Source: PRO6 sp035565775 (GTDB taxonomy: Bacteria > Pseudomonadota > Alphaproteobacteria > Rhizobiales > Xanthobacteraceae). Taken from it: DNA of 64,000 nucleotides. The stretch is taken from assembly GCA_035565775.1 (NCBI GenBank), contig DATMRW010000027.1, forward strand, positions 124,001 through 188,000, read 5' to 3'. The translations under genes were made by a program, and so were the position numbers. The notes under the pieces were generated by a model that saw only the letters and a list, made by a program, of their open reading frames with translations, ran no database searches and was not told the DNA's origin. Below, one piece after another: positions 1 through 6,904 of the stretch (position 1 is its first letter; each line of letters begins with the position of its first letter).

Positions 1-712
1 CGGTCGCCGGCATCGAGCCGGTGGAGCCGGCGGCGATCACCGGGCCCGGGTGGCACAGGAGGCGCTGCGTTTCCGCCTCGATCAAAAGATTTTCGCGCAG
101 CGCCGGTTCGATGCGGCCGTGGGCGGTCAAAATGCCCGGCCAGGCCTCGCGGGCGATCTGCAGAAATTTCAGCGTCAGTTGCCAGTAGCGATCGAGTTCG
201 TCCGGCACGAGGGCGTCAAGCGATTCCCACGCCACGCCGCGGCGGAGCATGTCGTCCATCAGGCGCGCGAGGTCGTCGGCGAGGGCGAGGGTCGCTGCCG
301 GCCCGCCCGCGACCAGCGGCGCATCGCTGCGCTCGGCAGGCGCAAGCTGCTTCGCCCAGGCGGCGATCAGCTGCGCGAGCAGGAGGCGGCGGTCGAGCGA
401 CTTGAGTTCGGGCGGCAGATCGAGTGCAGCCGGGTCCGCCTGCGCGCCGCCGCTTTCGAGTTCCAGCTCGTCCTCGTCGATGGCTCGCAGCGGCACGATG
501 CGCGGCAGGATGGCGGCATCGACATTGAGGACATCGAGAAACACGCTGCGGGCGAGTTGCCCGGCGCGGCGGGTCGGCAGATAGAGCGTGACCTCGGCGA
601 GACGCTCGGGCTTTGCGCGCGCGTCAAAGCCTTCGATCAGCCGCCCGTCGACGAGGGCGGCAATGAGCGTCTGCAGAAACGACGACGATGGGGAAATAGT
701 GAAAACGCGCAT
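1..712 (-). CDS. addB: AddB, double-strand break repair helicase-nuclease subunit (N-terminal part, runs off the window)
   Basis: Reading from an ATG at 710-712 leftwards gives about 237 open residues that are still open at base 1. The protein begins MRVFTISPSSSFL and contains LPTRRAGQLARSVF near residue 50 and the AddB-typical GSTGSMPAT near the visible end. AddB pairs with AddA to resect broken DNA ends for RecA recombination, doing the job RecBCD does in enterics. The helicase-like core and the C-terminal Fe-S nuclease domain lie outside the window. The gene follows murU with a 99 bp gap on the same strand. addA would be expected just beyond the left edge, but this cannot be seen. Confidence 0.9.
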   Translation of the reverse strand, partial: MRVFTISPSSSFLQTLIAALVDGRLIEGFDARAKPERLAEVTLYLPTRRAGQLARSVFLDVLNVDAAILPRIVPLRAIDEDELELESGGAQADPAALDLPPELKSLDRRLLLAQLIAAWAKQLAPAERSDAPLVAGGPAATLALADDLARLMDDMLRRGVAWESLDALVPDELDRYWQLTLKFLQIAREAWPGILTAHGRIEPALRENLLIEAETQRLLCHPGPVIAAGSTGSMPAT

Positions 713-811
713 GGAACCCCCGATTCGGAATCATGCGCAAACCGTGCGGCAACGCAATGGCCGCCGGGGCCGCGGCAGCCGTTGCCTGTCTATCAGGATC
801 CGGCGGAAGAA

Positions 812-1531
812 TCAGGTGTCGGCGAGAAACGCCTGTTCCGCCTGGGCGACGGCATCGGGCGTGCCGACATGCATCCAGGTGCCGTCGATCCGCAGGCCGT
901 AGAGCCGGCTCTCGGCATTGACCCGGTCGAAGATTTTCGTCAGCGCGAATTCGCCTTGCGGGGCGTCCCGAAACAGCGCGGGCGAGAGAATGGCGACACC
1001 GGCATAGACGAAAGGCACCACCTCGTTTTCCTTGCGGCGGCGCAGCCTGCCGTCGGTGGCCATCGCATAGTCGCCCTTGCCGTGATAGCCCAGGCTGCCG
1101 GCGGTCGGCGCGAGCAGCAGCAGAATGTCCATCTTGGCCGGATCGAATGCGTTCTTGAGGCGCTCGAGGTTCGGCCGCACGCCGTCGATCCACAGCGTAT
1201 CGGCGTTGAGATGAAAGAACGGCGCGTCGCCAAGGAGCGGCAGCGCCTTCACCACCGCGCCGCCGGTGCCGAGAATGACGTCGCGTTCGTCGGAGATGGT
1301 GACGGCCGGTTTTTGGCGCGTCGCGACGTGGGCGATGATCTGGTCCGGCAGGTAATGCACGTTGACCACCGCGCGCTGCACCCCGGCTTCGCCGAGCTTG
1401 TCGAGGACGTGATCAAGCAGCGGCCTGCCGGATACCTGCACCAGCGGCTTGGGCATGTGATCGGTGAGGGGACGCATCCGCGTGCCGAAACCGGCGGCAA
1501 GAACCATGGCACTGGTCGGCGAAACTGTCAT
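812..1531 (-). CDS. murU: Sugar-phosphate nucleotidyltransferase, probable N-acetylmuramate-1-phosphate uridylyltransferase MurU
   Basis: The 239-residue protein opens with the nucleotidyltransferase signature LAAGFGTRMRPLT...PKPLV (residues about 11-33) and has LGTGGAVVKALPLL and FHLNADTLW further in. It is single-domain, without a C-terminal beta-helix. In the MurU family this enzyme joins UTP and MurNAc-1-phosphate to give UDP-MurNAc, so recovered peptidoglycan sugar bypasses de novo (fosfomycin-sensitive) synthesis. The assignment to MurU, rather than another hexose-1-phosphate transferase, rests on the upstream gene encoding an AmgK-like sugar kinase, the enzyme that supplies MurNAc-1-phosphate. 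The start at 1531 leaves ten residues before the nucleotide-binding loop. A 245 bp gap precedes it. Confidence 0.8.
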   Translation of the reverse strand: MTVSPTSAMVLAAGFGTRMRPLTDHMPKPLVQVSGRPLLDHVLDKLGEAGVQRAVVNVHYLPDQIIAHVATRQKPAVTISDERDVILGTGGAVVKALPLLGDAPFFHLNADTLWIDGVRPNLERLKNAFDPAKMDILLLLAPTAGSLGYHGKGDYAMATDGRLRRRKENEVVPFVYAGVAILSPALFRDAPQGEFALTKIFDRVNAESRLYGLRIDGTWMHVGTPDAVAQAEQAFLADT

Positions 1532-1776
1532 CGTCGCGCAAAATCTTTCTGGGCGTCAGGCACGCGGTCCCGCAAGGCACGGAGCAATTTTGCCGATGGT
1601 CGGGATGCGCATTCCTGCAAATGTTCGGGCAATTCTCTGAGAATGTGCGGGTCGATCCAAGGACATTTTCGGCGGCCGTTCCATCACGGCCGGGCCGAAC
1701 CGGATCGCGGCGCAGGTTTGCGCCGGGCCAAGGTTTATTCCGCGGATATGACGAAGATGCGACAATGCAGCGCCGG

Positions 1777-2103
1777 TCAGACCTCGATGATGTGCGGATT
1801 CCCGGCGCCGAAGGCAGTTTTCTTCTTCTTGTCGGACGCCTTGAGGAAGTTGACGCCCATCTGGTCGCCATTTACCCAGGCCAGCTCGCAGCGGCGATAG
1901 GCAAGGCCGGTCGACGACAGCAGCAGGAAAAACTCCTTGAGGTGCAGGCCCTCGACGGAGCCTTCGACCACCAGCCGCGCGCTGGTTTCGCAGACTTCCT
2001 CGACCGTGCAGTTGCGCCGCCAGGTGCCGTCGATCCCCATCATGGTGGCGCGCAAGCCGTGCTCGAAAATCACGCGCTCGCCCTGCTGCCGTTCCGTTGC
2101 CAT
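1777..2103 (-). CDS. PilZ-domain protein, possible c-di-GMP receptor
   Basis: This is a 108-residue, single-domain soluble protein with no signal peptide. It shows the PilZ layout: QGERVIFEHG at the N-terminus, then C-x-V-E-E-V-C-E-T-SARL (a degenerate D/NxSxxG region, here ETSARLVV), then WVNGDQMGVNFL near residue 80. The RxxxR half of the c-di-GMP motif is not obvious (RQQGERV could serve), so nucleotide binding is uncertain. It sits between the TsaE-AmgK fusion gene (91 bp away) and murU (245 bp away) on the same strand, so it may be co-transcribed with peptidoglycan-salvage genes. No partner can be inferred directly. Confidence 0.7.
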   Translation of the reverse strand: MATERQQGERVIFEHGLRATMMGIDGTWRRNCTVEEVCETSARLVVEGSVEGLHLKEFFLLLSSTGLAYRRCELAWVNGDQMGVNFLKASDKKKKTAFGAGNPHIIEV

Positions 2104-2194
2104 CGTGTATTCCTCGCCGGTTTTCGTTCGGGCGCAGGCTAGCGGCGCGTAGTGAACAAGCCGTAAACCGGGGTGAAGCGGTATTAACCGCGCG

Positions 2195-3751
2195 TCAGCG
2201 CATCGGAGGGGGAACGTGCTTGGCGTACCAGTCGCTGAACGGGTGCAGCGCCGGGTGCCTGAGCGAGCGGTTGAGGTAATTCCACACGCGCGGCTGGTGG
2301 CGCAGGTAGCCCGGCTTGCCGTCGCGCCGGTTGAGGCGGGCGAAGGTGCCGAGCAGGCGCGTGTTGCGCTGCGCCGACATGATCGCGTAGCGCTCGGTGA
2401 AGTCCGCCGGATCGAACAACGGATCGGCGGCGAGGCGCTTGCGGGTGTAGTGGGCCAGCATCGACAGTTCGAGCTGCTCGGGAATGTCGATCCGCGCGTC
2501 CTGCAGCAGCGAAACGAGATCGTAGCTCGGGCAGCCGATCACGGCGTCCTGAAAGTCGATGATGCCGACCTGCCTGACACCGACGCGATCCTCGAGCCAG
2601 ATCAGGTTCGGCGAATGATAGTCGCGCAGCACCCAGGTCGACTGCTTCGCCGCCAGCGCGTCGGGGCTGGGCTCGTGCTGTAAAATTTTCGCGGCGATCA
2701 GGTCGCGCCACATCTGCAAAAATTCGGCGCGCGCGCGGCTGCTGAGATTGACCTCGCGGTCCGGCAAATACCAGTCGAGCATCAGGCTGATCTCGATCAT
2801 CATCGCGTCGAGATCGAAATCGGGCAGCGTATAGTCGCTCGCGCCGGGGACCGGCAGCGCGGCCGGCAGCGGCAGGTCGTGCAGCCGCGCCAATGCCTCG
2901 GTTGCGGCCCGGTAACGCTCAAGGATCGGCGCTGGCGGCTGGCCGGTCATCACCGGCTCGCTGCCGAGGTCCTCCATGATAAGGAAGCCGGCTTCGAGAT
3001 CGGCGTGGAGGATTCTTGGCGTCGAGAAGCCGCGGCTGCGCAGGCCGTTGGCGAGCGCGACGAACGGCTTCACGTCCTCGGCGAGATGAACCACGGCGCT
3101 GTAGGATTTGCCGCCGTGCACCGGCGGGCCGTCGGGGCGGCGCGGCGAATTCATCAGCACGACGCAGTCTTCGCCCTTGTACAAACGCGCATAGGACCGG
3201 GTCGAGGCATCGCCCGCCATGCGCTCGCGGCGCGCGTCCGCAAGGCCTGCGCGGTCGAGAAACGTCCGCAGGATCTGCAGCCGCGTCACGCGATCCGCCC
3301 CCGTGCCGTGGCCGGTGATGACGACCTGGCGCGCGGTTGCCGCCATGCCCGGCCCGTGGCTGAGCGTGATGTCGATGCGGTTCGCCGGCATCGCGCCGGG
3401 CGCGCGCTCGGGCCACTCGATCAGGGCGACGACGCCGTCGGGCTGCGGCGACAAGCCGATTTCCTCGAGTTCGCTTTCGTCGCTGATGCGGTAGAGGTCG
3501 GCATGGAGCAGCGGAAAGCTCGGCAGATCATAGCTCTGCACCAGCGTGAAGGTCGGGCTCGGCACCTCGAGTTCGTCGTCGCCGGCCAGATGCCGGATCA
3601 GCGCGCGGGCGGCGGCGGTCTTGCCGGCGCCGAGATCGCCCGACAGCGTGATGACGTCGCCGGGGCCGATCAGCAGCGCGAGGTCGGCCATCAGCCGGGC
3701 GGTCTCGGCCTCGTCGGACAAGGTCAGGGCAAGGGTGGCCTGGTCGGTCAT
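2195..3751 (-). CDS. tsaE: TsaE-AmgK fusion: tRNA t6A ATPase fused to aminoglycoside-phosphotransferase-like sugar kinase
   Basis: The 518-residue protein has two domains. Residues 1 to about 150 are TsaE, with Walker A GDLGAGKT at 38-45 and the family motifs SPTFTLVQ and HADLYR. TsaE is the ATPase that works with TsaB and TsaD to make N6-threonylcarbamoyladenosine on tRNA. Residues about 165-518 are a choline/aminoglycoside kinase fold with LIMEDLG, a catalytic loop VLRDYHSPNL (Asp377, Asn382) and metal-binding IIDFQDA (Asp399). This half resembles AmgK, the anomeric MurNAc/GlcNAc kinase that feeds MurU. The stop of divL overlaps the start by 4 bp (ATGA), so translation is probably coupled. 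No frameshift or internal start separates the two halves. Confidence 0.88.
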   Translation of the reverse strand: MTDQATLALTLSDEAETARLMADLALLIGPGDVITLSGDLGAGKTAAARALIRHLAGDDELEVPSPTFTLVQSYDLPSFPLLHADLYRISDESELEEIGLSPQPDGVVALIEWPERAPGAMPANRIDITLSHGPGMAATARQVVITGHGTGADRVTRLQILRTFLDRAGLADARRERMAGDASTRSYARLYKGEDCVVLMNSPRRPDGPPVHGGKSYSAVVHLAEDVKPFVALANGLRSRGFSTPRILHADLEAGFLIMEDLGSEPVMTGQPPAPILERYRAATEALARLHDLPLPAALPVPGASDYTLPDFDLDAMMIEISLMLDWYLPDREVNLSSRARAEFLQMWRDLIAAKILQHEPSPDALAAKQSTWVLRDYHSPNLIWLEDRVGVRQVGIIDFQDAVIGCPSYDLVSLLQDARIDIPEQLELSMLAHYTRKRLAADPLFDPADFTERYAIMSAQRNTRLLGTFARLNRRDGKPGYLRHQPRVWNYLNRSLRHPALHPFSDWYAKHVPPPMR

Positions 3752-6255
3752 TCGGCGGCGTTGCGCTGGGTGTCGTGATCGAGCGGAAATTCGCAGGTCA
3801 CCGTCGTGCCCATGCCGACGGCCGAGTCGATGCGAACGCTGCCGCCGTGCAGTTCGACGAAGGAGCGCACCAGCGACAGGCCGAGGCCAGCGCCGCGGTG
3901 GCGCGAGCCGTTGGCGCGGCTCTCGAACCAGTCGAAAATCTTGTCCCGCACATCGGCGGGAATGCCGGGGCCGCGATCGGTCACGCGGAACTGGACGTTG
4001 TGGCCGCTGCGCGTCGCGACGATTTCAACGGCGCTGCCTTCGGGCGCAAAGCCGACGGCATTGGCAAGCAGGTTGTAGAGGATCTGGACGAGGCGGCTTT
4101 CGTCGGCGACGAAGCGCGTGATGCTGGGGTCGATCGTCACGTTCAGCGCGATGCGTTCGCGGGCGAGGCGATCCTGCACGCCTTCGGCTGCCGCGTCGAT
4201 CGCCTTGCGGACATCGACCGGCGCGAGCGCCAGCGTCATTGCGCCGGCGTCGATCGTGGCGAGGTCGAGAATGTTGTTGATGATCGCCATCAGCGCATTG
4301 GTCGATGACGTGATGTAGCCGAGATATTCGTTCTGCTTTTCGGTGAGCGGCCCGGTGGTCGTGTCGCTGAGGAAATGCGCGAACCCGATGATCGTAGTCA
4401 GCGGCGAGCGCAGCTCGTACGACACGTGATGAACGAAATCGACCTTCATCTGGCTGGCGGTTTCCAGCGCATCGTTGCGCTCGCGCAGCGCCCGCTCGAC
4501 ATTCACCGTGTCGGTGACGTCCTGGAAAGTCAGCATGGTCGCGCCGTCGGGCAGCGGCATGGTCAGGCAATCGACCACGCTGCCGTCGCGGCGCTCAAGG
4601 CGGCGCGGTGCTGCGCCGCGATTCTCGATGCCGGTGATGGCGGCGCGCAGCGCTTGCCAGGTCGCTTCGTCGTTGTAGAGCGGGCGGCACCACTGCTCGA
4701 CCGTCGTGATGTGCGGCTTGAGCTGCAGGGTTTCGACCGGCAGATTCCACATCTGCGCGAATGGCGGGTTGAAAAGCTGCACGCAGCCATTGCTGCCGAA
4801 CACCGCAACCGCCTCGGCGAGGTTGTCGAGCGTCTCGCGCTGCACCCGCATCAGGCCGTCGTTCTGGCGGGCGAGCGTGATGCTCTCGGTGACGTCGTCG
4901 AACAGATAGGTGACGCCGCCTTCGGGATTGGGCGTCGTCACGATGCTGATGGTGCGGCCGTCGGGCAAATACCACGTGTCGCTGCGCGGCTCGACGGCGC
5001 GGTAGGCCTCGTGGAGCTTCGCCTTCCAGGCGCGGAAATCCGGCTGCTCGGGAATTTTGCGGGTGAGGCGGAGCTGGTCCAGAATGTCGGAATCCTGCGG
5101 CGCGCCGTCGAGGAAGGCGCGGTCGAGGTCCCACAGCCGCCGATAGGAATCGTTGAAGAACGCAAGCCGCCGCTTGCCGTCGAACACCGCGACGCCGCAG
5201 GAAAGCTGATCGAGCGTGCGGCGATGGGCGTCGGCCATGCGTTGCAGTGAGCCGCGCAGATGCGTCGCTTCGCTGACGTCGAAGGCGATGCCGGCGCTTT
5301 CATCGGCAAAATTCTTGACGAACACGTCATGCATCCGCCGCTCACCGTCGATGACGATGGGGAGCCGCGCACTGAAGGCGCCGTTGTCCGCGAGCGCGCG
5401 GGCCATGTCGGCGCGATTGTGGCTGTCGATCAGCTCGCTGTTCTGCGCGATCGCCTCGGCGACCGAGGCGGCGTCGGCGGCGCGGGCATAGGCGTCATTG
5501 GCGAAGACCAGAGTGCCGTCGTGGCGGCGAGTCCAGATCGGGCAGGGCAGTGCCGCGGTGAGGCCGCGCAGCGACGCGGTTCCGGCCACGAGCTCCTTCT
5601 GCCGCGCGGCGGTCTCCGCGAGCTCGCGCCGCACGCCGTTGAGATCGCGGATGCGCACCACCGCCTGCCCGCCGATGGCGCGGCCCATCGCTTCGACCAT
5701 GCGGCCGGTGGCGGTCGCGATGTGGAGCTGAAAACTCTCGCCGGTCTGGCGCAGCGCACTCACCGCGCGCTCCATTTCAAAAGCCTGCTCGGGCGGCAGC
5801 CAGTTGCTGTAGGTGAGCAGCCGTTGGGGCTGGTGGGCGTGCTTGGGCATCACCAGCGCGAGATCGCCGCTGACCTCGGCGCGGTCATCGCCGGCGAGCC
5901 AGGCGATCAGGATCTGCGGCTCGGTGAATAGCAGCGCGCGGTAGCGGTCGGATTCGGCCTGCAGCGTCTGGAGCGACTGCCGCAGTTCCTGCTCCTGGCG
6001 CGTGGCGCGCAGGCGCGTGCGCGCCAGGAGGATGGCGGCGACGATGGAAAAGCACAGCACGCCGGCGCAGGTCGCCAGCACCGCGAGCTCCTGGCGCGAA
6101 AAATCGTGCAGCGACGGCATTGCCCCTTGCGCCTCGCGGCCGAACGCCGGCGCGATGGCAACCCATGTTGCTGCGCTCAGGCCCGCCGTTCCGCTCCGCG
6201 CGAGTGCGCCGCAGGAAAGCAAGGCCCGACGTATCGCTGCGATGACGCCTGACAT
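3748..6255 (-). CDS. divL: DivL-type PAS-domain tyrosine pseudo-histidine kinase, cell-cycle regulator
   Basis: The 835-residue product has one membrane segment near residues 55-78 (LAVLATCAGVLCFSIVAAILL). PAS-like modules follow between about 105 and 585, then a HisKA/HATPase_c core. The H-box reads VSYELRSPLT, so the phospho-acceptor position is Tyr613 (TAC at 4417-4419) instead of His. This is the hallmark of DivL, which signals to CckA and onward to CtrA. The ATPase part keeps an N-box (ILYNLLANAVGFAPEG), G1 (DRGPGIP) and G2 (GAGLGL). An open frame extends upstream to 6618, but that stretch overlaps dut and has no kinase-like content, so ATG 6255 was chosen. The stop overlaps the start of the TsaE-AmgK gene by 4 bp. 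Confidence 0.88.
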   Translation of the reverse strand: MSGVIAAIRRALLSCGALARSGTAGLSAATWVAIAPAFGREAQGAMPSLHDFSRQELAVLATCAGVLCFSIVAAILLARTRLRATRQEQELRQSLQTLQAESDRYRALLFTEPQILIAWLAGDDRAEVSGDLALVMPKHAHQPQRLLTYSNWLPPEQAFEMERAVSALRQTGESFQLHIATATGRMVEAMGRAIGGQAVVRIRDLNGVRRELAETAARQKELVAGTASLRGLTAALPCPIWTRRHDGTLVFANDAYARAADAASVAEAIAQNSELIDSHNRADMARALADNGAFSARLPIVIDGERRMHDVFVKNFADESAGIAFDVSEATHLRGSLQRMADAHRRTLDQLSCGVAVFDGKRRLAFFNDSYRRLWDLDRAFLDGAPQDSDILDQLRLTRKIPEQPDFRAWKAKLHEAYRAVEPRSDTWYLPDGRTISIVTTPNPEGGVTYLFDDVTESITLARQNDGLMRVQRETLDNLAEAVAVFGSNGCVQLFNPPFAQMWNLPVETLQLKPHITTVEQWCRPLYNDEATWQALRAAITGIENRGAAPRRLERRDGSVVDCLTMPLPDGATMLTFQDVTDTVNVERALRERNDALETASQMKVDFVHHVSYELRSPLTTIIGFAHFLSDTTTGPLTEKQNEYLGYITSSTNALMAIINNILDLATIDAGAMTLALAPVDVRKAIDAAAEGVQDRLARERIALNVTIDPSITRFVADESRLVQILYNLLANAVGFAPEGSAVEIVATRSGHNVQFRVTDRGPGIPADVRDKIFDWFESRANGSRHRGAGLGLSLVRSFVELHGGSVRIDSAVGMGTTVTCEFPLDHDTQRNAAE

Positions 6256-6345
6256 AAGTGCCCCAAGTGACAAAGCCCGGATGGATGGCCCGGACACCGG
6301 GTCCGGCCGACATCCTGCTTCGGATCGAAAACTGCCGCTGTTCGC

Positions 6346-6390
6346 GAATCGTTTCAGATTATCCACAAGCAGAGTCGCGGGGTAAGAGTC
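6346..6390. promoter_or_regulatory. DnaA box with three GANTC (CcrM) sites upstream of divL
   Basis: The perfect DnaA consensus TTATCCACA lies at 6359-6367. GANTC sequences lie at 6346-6350 (GAATC), 6372-6376 (GAGTC) and 6386-6390 (GAGTC). All are in the 175 bp gap between dut and divL, 91-135 bp upstream of the chosen divL start. DnaA and CcrM methylation are known timing inputs for alphaproteobacterial cell-cycle promoters. Use of these sites here is inferred from sequence only. Confidence 0.5.
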
Positions 6391-6430
6391 CAGACCGTGA
6401 ACGTCCGGCAGGGGGCGGAAAAATGCGGAC

Positions 6431-6904
6431 CTAGCGTCCGGTGGAACCGAAGCCGCCGCTGCCGCGCGCGGTTTCATCGAGTTTTTCGACGAGAACGAGC
6501 CGCGCGGCGGAGACCGGAGCGATGACCATCTGGGCGATGCGCTCGCCGCGCCGGACAGTGAAGGGCTCGGTGCCGTGATTGATGAGAATGACGCCGATCT
6601 CGCCGCGGTAATCGGCATCGATCGTGCCAGGGGCGTTGAGCACGGTGACGCCGTAGCGCGCCGCTAGGCCCGAGCGCGGCCGGACCTGGGCCTCGAAGCC
6701 GGGCGGCAGCGCCATGGTCAGCCCGGTCGGCACGATGGCGCGGGCGCCGGGGGCGAGCGTCAGCGGCGCGTCCTGCGCGACGGCAGCGACGAGGTCGAAC
6801 CCGGCCGCCGCCTCGGTCTGGTAGGCCGGCAACGGCAGGCCCTCGCCGTGGGCGAGATGGGCGATTTCGACGGTCAGTGCGGCGGCGGTCATGGGGCGGG
6901 TCAT
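6431..6904 (-). CDS. dut: dUTP diphosphatase (dUTPase)
   Basis: At 157 residues it is the usual length for a trimeric dUTPase, and all five family motifs are visible in order: AGFDLVA, RPRSGLA, APGTIDADYRGEI, RRGERIAQMVI and the C-terminal RGSGGFGSTG. It hydrolyses dUTP to dUMP and pyrophosphate, keeping uracil out of DNA and supplying dUMP for thymidylate synthesis. The ATG at 6904 overlaps the coaBC stop by 4 bp (ATGA), so it is translationally coupled to coaBC. An alternative Met lies four codons in. Confidence 0.97.
   Translation of the reverse strand: MTRPMTAAALTVEIAHLAHGEGLPLPAYQTEAAAGFDLVAAVAQDAPLTLAPGARAIVPTGLTMALPPGFEAQVRPRSGLAARYGVTVLNAPGTIDADYRGEIGVILINHGTEPFTVRRGERIAQMVIAPVSAARLVLVEKLDETARGSGGFGSTGR

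Noticed and set aside
50..1900. A 616-codon plus-strand open frame opposite addB and murU
   Set aside because: No domain match by eye, opposed to two conserved genes.
6256..6618. N-terminal extension of the DivL frame into dut
   Set aside because: It overlaps dut completely and shows no DivL-like sequence; ATG 6255 matches the expected beginning.
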